DNA of 64,000 bases from ASV31 sp965229765 (GTDB lineage: Bacteria > Pseudomonadota > Alphaproteobacteria > Rhodobacterales > Rhodobacteraceae), in assembly GCA_965229765.1 (NCBI GenBank), contig CBDDJT010000003.1, positions 248,001 through 312,000 of the forward strand, given 5' to 3'. Each line of letters starts with the position of its first letter. Position 1 is the first letter of the stretch. The position numbers and the translations under genes are program-made. This document shows positions 59,544 to 64,000 of the stretch, piece by piece. The notes beneath the pieces were generated by a model. That model saw only the letters and a program-made list of their open reading frames with translations. It had not been told where the DNA came from and searched no databases.

Positions 59544-61025
59544 TCAATCGACCGTTATCAGGTGCCAGCGCACCGACATGTTCTCGACCGAGTCGAGGTT
59601 CTTGACGCGAGAACTGACGCCCACGAGCCGCGTGACATGGTAGGGGATCAGCGTACCCGCGGTTTCCCACAGATGCTCCTGCGCCTGAACGTAGAGCCCG
59701 CGGCGCGCGTCGAAGTCGAGCTCGCGACGGGCGGCGGCCAGAAGCGCGTCGAACGCCTCGTCCTTGTAGTAGCTCTCGTTCCACTTGGCGGTGGACAGGT
59801 AGACCTCGTGCAGCACCTGGTCGGCGGGACGCTCGTTCCAGCGGGTGGCGCTGACGTCCTTCTTCATCCAGACCTCGGACCAGTAGCCGTCGGTCGGGGC
59901 CTGCACCACGTTCACGGTGATCCCGGCCTCGGCGGCCTGCTGCTGGTAGGCCACGGCCATCGTGGGCCACGTCGGCTCGAGCGTCGCGACATGCACGTCG
60001 AACGAGATGCCGTCCGGGAACCCGGCCTCGGCCAGAAGCGCCTTGGCCCCTTCGATGTCCTGCGGGCAGTCCATCTCGGCGCGGTACTGGTCGCCGGGCT
60101 TCACGGGCGTGTCACAGGCGACGACACCCTGCCCGCCCAGGACCAGGTCCACCAGTTCCTGCCGGTCGGCCACAAGCCGCACCGCCTTGCGCACGCGCGG
60201 GTCGTCGAACGGCGCGACATCGGTGCGGAACACCAGACCGCGCCAGTTGCCGGTCGGGATTTCCTGGATCACGAAGCGGTCCGAGCCCTGAAGCATCGGC
60301 GCCTGCTGGGCGGTGATGCCGCGCTCCATGTCGATCTGTCCGCCAAGCAGCGCCTGAAGCCGCGCCTGTCCGTCGGGGATGCCGATGATCTCCATCCGCT
60401 CGACGCCCGGAGGGCCTTCGAAATAGTCCATGTTGGCCACGACCACGGTCGTGCCCTCGGCGTCGAAGGTTTCAAGCCGGAACGGCCCGGTGCCGATGCC
60501 GGTGGTGGCGATGGTGTCGCCCGATCCTTCGGGGATCATCCGCAGGCGGTAGTCCATCAGTTGCAGCGGCATGTCGGCGAAGGGCGTGTCCAGCGTGATC
60601 TGAACCGTCATGCCGTCGATCGCCGCGACATCGGTGATCATCCGCACCGCCGACCGCGCCGGGCTGTCCATCGCGGGATCGAGCACGCGTTTCAGCGAAT
60701 AGACCACGTCGCCCGCGTCGAACGCGCTGCCGTCGTGGAAGGTCACGCCCTCGCGCAGCTTGAAGGTCCAGACCGTGGCGTCGGCGTTCGCCTCCCAGGA
60801 GACGGCGAGGTCGGCGCTTGGCTTGCCGTCGGTGTCCGGGCGGACAAGGCGGCTCATCAGCTTCTCGGTGATCTGGAACACGCGTCCACTGGAGATCGGG
60901 TCGAGGCTCGACTGCGCGCCGAAGCCATATTCATGGGCCTGCCGGAAGGTGCCAGAGGGTTCGGCATAGGCGACCGAACCCAGCAGCAGAGCAAAAGCGG
61001 CGGCCAGGGCTGGGGTCTTCTTCAT
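59544..61025 (-). CDS. Peptide-type ABC transporter substrate-binding protein (family 5)
   Basis: The ATG at 61025 follows GGGAGGAC; the product has 493 residues. The signal peptide is residues 1-22 (ending AYAEPS). Family 5 marks are YSLKRVLDPAMDSPARSA and LREGVTFHDGSAFDAGDVV. The N-terminal region has SSLDPISSGRVFQITEKL. It captures a peptide or similar ligand in the periplasm. Upstream is a divergent peptidase E gene. Confidence 0.93.
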   Translation of the reverse strand: MKKTPALAAAFALLLGSVAYAEPSGTFRQAHEYGFGAQSSLDPISSGRVFQITEKLMSRLVRPDTDGKPSADLAVSWEANADATVWTFKLREGVTFHDGSAFDAGDVVYSLKRVLDPAMDSPARSAVRMITDVAAIDGMTVQITLDTPFADMPLQLMDYRLRMIPEGSGDTIATTGIGTGPFRLETFDAEGTTVVVANMDYFEGPPGVERMEIIGIPDGQARLQALLGGQIDMERGITAQQAPMLQGSDRFVIQEIPTGNWRGLVFRTDVAPFDDPRVRKAVRLVADRQELVDLVLGGQGVVACDTPVKPGDQYRAEMDCPQDIEGAKALLAEAGFPDGISFDVHVATLEPTWPTMAVAYQQQAAEAGITVNVVQAPTDGYWSEVWMKKDVSATRWNERPADQVLHEVYLSTAKWNESYYKDEAFDALLAAARRELDFDARRGLYVQAQEHLWETAGTLIPYHVTRLVGVSSRVKNLDSVENMSVRWHLITVD

Positions 61026-61232
61026 GGGTGTCCTCCCTGATGCATTCATCGTTTATCGTTGTCATCCCCTGTCGCGAAGGCTCTGCCTTGGGCCGGTCCC
61101 GGACAAGCGACAATTGGCAGCGGCATGGATGAAACAGATTTGATCCATGGGCCACGCATCGCAGGCAAAGCTTCCCTTTTCCCGGTCCACTCGCACAAAT
61201 ACAGTTATTTGGAGAATCCATCCGCCATCCCT

Positions 61233-61937
61233 ATGCATACCCCCGGCCCCTTGCCCCCCTTGCAGTTCCCCGTGCTGATCGCGATCGGCGGCGGCGGCGC
61301 AAGCCATGGGACCCACCCCGAGCTTGACGCGCTGTGCCTGCGATACCTGCCGGACGGCGCGGCCATCGGGCATATCGGCGCGGCCAGCGGCGACGATCCC
61401 GACAAGTCGGCGCGCGTGCGTGCGGCCTTCGCCGGACACGAGGTGCGCGACCTGCCGATGACGGCGGATGCCGCTGCCGCCGCCCGGTGGGCCGAGGGGC
61501 TGGGCCTTATCCACGTGGGTGGCGGCGACCCGATGCGCCTGCTTGGACACTGGCGGGCAAGTGGCATCGACGCCGTCCTGACAGGTGCGGCCCGGCGCGG
61601 TGTGGTGCTGTCGGGCGTCAGCGCGGGCGCGATGTGCTGGTTCGGGCGATTTCTCTGGCGTGATGACCTGCGCGGGCTGGTGCCGGGCACGGGGCTGGGC
61701 CTTTTTCCCGGTGCGATCACCCCGCACGCCTCGACCGAGCCCGACCGCATACCTGCCATGGCGGCACTTGTGGCGGCGGGCGCCCTGCCTTCCGGGTGGG
61801 CGATCGACGACGGTGCGGCGCTGGTGATGGCGGGCGATGCCCCCGCCGCCGTCTTCCCCGCACAGGGCCCGCCTCGCGTCCACCATGTCGCGGCGCAGCC
61901 CGGGGGCGGCGCGGCGGCCCGTGTCCTAGCGCTCTGA
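61233..61937 (+). CDS. Peptidase E (S51 family)
   Basis: The 234-residue protein, from an ATG at 61233 (MHTPGPLPPLQF), has the S51 layout: IAIGGGGASHGTHPELDAL, IHVGGGDPMRLLGHW and the nucleophile Ser in LSGVSAGAMCWFGRF. LGLFPGAITPHAS supplies the active-site His region. Peptidase E cleaves Asp-X dipeptides or is cyanophycinase-like. A GGAG at 61211 is far from this start, so the start is less certain. Its location beside a peptide importer fits peptide use. Confidence 0.83.
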   Translation: MHTPGPLPPLQFPVLIAIGGGGASHGTHPELDALCLRYLPDGAAIGHIGAASGDDPDKSARVRAAFAGHEVRDLPMTADAAAAARWAEGLGLIHVGGGDPMRLLGHWRASGIDAVLTGAARRGVVLSGVSAGAMCWFGRFLWRDDLRGLVPGTGLGLFPGAITPHASTEPDRIPAMAALVAAGALPSGWAIDDGAALVMAGDAPAAVFPAQGPPRVHHVAAQPGGGAAARVLAL

Positions 61938-62813
61938 CACCGCCTCGCGCTCCAGCCAACGGCAGATCTCGTCGATCTCGCGGCTCTTGCGCGCGCCGGG
62001 GCGGGTAAGCACGTGAAATGCCCGCGTCGGCGACAGGTCGATGTCGAAGGGCTTTACCAGCTGTCCCGCATCAACATGATGTTGCCAGAACGGGAAGATG
62101 CCCAGCGCCGCCCCCTGCCCGTCAAGTGTCGCCTGAAGCACCACGTTCGAGTCGATGATCGTTGCGTGGTCCTTCAGCAGCACCTCGGGACAGTCGGCGA
62201 TGCGCAGCCACTCCAGCCACTCGCCCCGGTCGTGCTGGTGGATGATCGGGACCCGCGCAAGGTCCGCGGGGGTGTCCAGCGGCCCCAGCCGGTCGGCCAG
62301 CGCCGGACTGAGCACCGGCGCATAGACGATCCGCAACAGCGGAAAGGCATCAAGCCCCGACCAGTCGCCGACGCCCCAGTCCACCGCGATATCGGCGGGC
62401 ATCATGCTGCCGTCGGTGATCCGGGGGGAATGCCGCAGTTCTACGGCGATATCGGGCAGATCGGCGCGGAACCGGTCCAGCCGCGGGATCATCCAGCGCG
62501 CGCCGAAGCTTGGCCCCACGGCCAGCGACACGTGCCGTCGCCGCGTGGTAGAGTGGCGCTCTACCTCGGTGCGGATATCCTCCAGCGACCGCGACAGAAC
62601 CTTGGCCAGTGACCGCCCGGCGTCCGTCAGCACCACCGCGCGGGTCTTGCGCACGAACAGCTGACAGCCAAGGTCACGCTCCAGCCGGCGGATCTGATTG
62701 CTGACCGTGGTCGCGCTGACGCAAAGCTCGTCGGCGGCGTCCTTGAAACTCAGCCGACGGGCCGCGGCCTCGAACGTGCGCAGCGCGTTCAGGTGAAGAT
62801 TGCGCAGATGCAT
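61926..62813 (-). CDS. LysR-family regulator (GcvA-like)
   Basis: The start is taken at MHLRNLHLNALRTFEAAARR (62813), the usual beginning for this group; the product has 295 residues. LSFKDAADELCVSATTVSNQ is the recognition helix region, and PSFGARWMIPRLDRFRADLP with DIAVDWGVGDWSGLDAFPLL form the ligand domain. It is divergent from the MttB-like gene at 62923 and probably regulates it. It overlaps the peptidase E end by 12 bases. Confidence 0.9.
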   Translation of the reverse strand: MHLRNLHLNALRTFEAAARRLSFKDAADELCVSATTVSNQIRRLERDLGCQLFVRKTRAVVLTDAGRSLAKVLSRSLEDIRTEVERHSTTRRRHVSLAVGPSFGARWMIPRLDRFRADLPDIAVELRHSPRITDGSMMPADIAVDWGVGDWSGLDAFPLLRIVYAPVLSPALADRLGPLDTPADLARVPIIHQHDRGEWLEWLRIADCPEVLLKDHATIIDSNVVLQATLDGQGAALGIFPFWQHHVDAGQLVKPFDIDLSPTRAFHVLTRPGARKSREIDEICRWLEREAVSER

Positions 62814-62922
62814 CGTACCGTGGCGTCCATGGATGAAGAGAAGTTGCACCATATTCGTCCGACAAGTCACTTGTCCGCAAGCGCCAACCTGTCAGCATCG
62901 GCGCGCGGCAAGGCAGGGCAAC

Positions 62923-64000
62923 ATGACGATCACCCGCAAAGTCACAGGACGGACCGACCGGCGACGGGGGGCGCAGCGCGCCGCGCGGCCCGCATCACCC
63001 CTGATGGAAACGCGGGGCGGCCGGCTTTCCGTGCTGTCCCGGGACGATTGCGCGCGCATCCACGAGGCGTCGCTTGCGCTGCTGGCCGATCTTGGTCTGA
63101 CCGAGGCGCCGCCCGTTGTCGTCGAACTGGTGTGCGCTGCCGGGGGCCGTGTCGAAGACGGACGCCTGATCTTTCCGCCCGGCCTTTGCGACTCTGCGCT
63201 GGCGGGGCTGCGCCGCGACGTGACGCTGGCCGCGCGCGACCCGGCGCGCGACCTGTCGCTTGCCACCGGCGCGGTTCACCTGGGGTCCGGAGGGGCGGCG
63301 CCGCTGGTGCTCGATATGGGCACGGGGCGCTTCCGCCCCTCTACGCTGGCCGATCTTTATGATGCCGCGCGGCTGGTCGACCGGCTGGCGCATGTGCAGT
63401 TCTTCTCGCGCTCGCTGGTGGCGCGCGACGTGGAAGATCCGCGCGCGCTGGACATCAACACCTGCTACGCGGCGCTTGCGGGCACGTCCAAGCACGTGAT
63501 GGTCAGCGCCGCACACCCCGACCACGTGGACGATATCGCCGCGATGTGCCACGCGGTGGCAGGCGGGCCAGAAGCCTTTGCCGCACGCCCCTTCCTGTCG
63601 CTCAACATCAACCATGTCGCGCCACCGATGCGCTTTGCCTCCGAGGCGGCAGAGGTGCTGGTGGCCGCCGCCCGCGCGGGCATTCCCTGCATGGTCAACA
63701 CGTTCGGCCAGCTTGGCGCGTCCAGCCCCGTGACCGTCGCGGGCTGCGTCGCCCAGACCAACGCAGAGACGCTGGCCGGGCTGGTGGTGGCGTGGCTTGC
63801 GAACCCGGACACGCCCGCGATCCACGGCGCGCGCCCGATGGTGACCGACCTGCGGTCGGGCGCGATGGCAGGCGGCAGCGGGGAGCAGTCGCTTCTGACG
63901 GCGGCTGCGGTGCAGATGGCGCGGTACTACGGGTTGCCATCGTCCACCATCGCCGGCGCCACGGACAGCAAGACGGCGGATGCGCAGGCGGGTTATGAAA
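62923..64000 (+). CDS. MttB-family methyltransferase, non-pyrrolysine type (cut by the window end)
   Basis: The frame opens at ATG 62923 after AAGGCAGGG and runs off the edge after 359 residues. The protein has the MttB/MtgB barrel: RIHEASLALLADLGL, GGAAPLVLDMGTGRFRPSTL, then FLSLNINHVAPPMRF and TFGQLGASSPVTVAGCVAQ. No in-frame TAG is present, so it is not the pyrrolysine kind in this part. Such proteins demethylate quaternary amines such as glycine betaine or carnitine and pass the methyl group to a corrinoid protein. Confidence 0.88.
   Translation, partial: MTITRKVTGRTDRRRGAQRAARPASPLMETRGGRLSVLSRDDCARIHEASLALLADLGLTEAPPVVVELVCAAGGRVEDGRLIFPPGLCDSALAGLRRDVTLAARDPARDLSLATGAVHLGSGGAAPLVLDMGTGRFRPSTLADLYDAARLVDRLAHVQFFSRSLVARDVEDPRALDINTCYAALAGTSKHVMVSAAHPDHVDDIAAMCHAVAGGPEAFAARPFLSLNINHVAPPMRFASEAAEVLVAAARAGIPCMVNTFGQLGASSPVTVAGCVAQTNAETLAGLVVAWLANPDTPAIHGARPMVTDLRSGAMAGGSGEQSLLTAAAVQMARYYGLPSSTIAGATDSKTADAQAGYE

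Overview
The window looks like chromosome from a Roseobacter-group alphaproteobacterium (Rhodobacterales/Rhodobacteraceae). It is GC-rich throughout. It carries a DMSP demethylase operon (dmdA-acuI), the trgA-trgB-cysK block known from Rhodobacter, a circularly permuted two-piece tmRNA gene next to an alpha-type SspB adaptor, a DUF1476 (F1-ATPase zeta-type) protein, an RNase E with a large insert in its S1 domain, and a split cobalamin methionine-synthase module (bmt, corrinoid protein, DUF1638). No rRNA, CRISPR array, prophage or intact insertion sequence was seen.

Layout. 1-3.3 kb: a periplasmic binding protein and a two-domain VOC enzyme, divergent from a GntR regulator and a flavin reductase. 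3.3-4 kb: decayed DNA with the end of an IS5-type transposase. 4-13.8 kb: a long minus-strand run (class V aminotransferase, photolyase, cfa, trgA, trgB, cysK, MscS channel, alanyl-tRNA editing protein). 13.9-14.5 kb: a broken BCCT transporter. 14.6-19.5 kb: DMSP operon DUF2182-DUF1326-DinB-dmdA-acuI, divergent from a GntR regulator whose operator sits on its own start. 19.5-23.7 kb: ssrA, chrA, sspB, fumC and two small genes. 23.7-28.5 kb: metallophosphatase, P450 plus membrane alpha/beta hydrolase, ccdA, a TusA-like protein. 28.5-35.2 kb: rne and the dctB/dctD two-component pair. 35.2-38.5 kb: purC-purS-adh-purQ and DUF1476. 38.6-43.9 kb: bmt, a radical SAM protein, corrinoid protein, DUF1638, sufE, a lipoprotein. 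44.4-47.5 kb: rnd, purN, purM and a CAU tRNA. 47.5-64 kb: an accessory-looking catabolic and uptake region with two ABC importers, GST, creatininase-family hydrolase, M29/NicX-like protein, Rieske oxygenase, ACMSD-like amidohydrolase, peptidase E, two LysR regulators and the start of an MttB-family methyltransferase.

How the genes work together. DmdA removes a methyl group from DMSP and AcuI reduces acryloyl-CoA. They are translationally coupled to DinB, DUF1326 and DUF2182 genes of unknown role, and a GntR protein probably controls the set through a perfect inverted repeat. tmRNA tags stalled proteins and SspB, encoded close by, delivers tagged proteins to ClpXP. Bmt, the corrinoid protein and DUF1638 probably make up part of a split methionine synthase. 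The enzymes at 50-56 kb resemble the kinds used to hydroxylate, decarboxylate and open aromatic or N-heterocyclic rings, but the substrate is unknown.

Start codons were chosen from ribosome-binding sites, ATGA-type overlaps and family N-termini. All family names come from reading motifs, not from searches.
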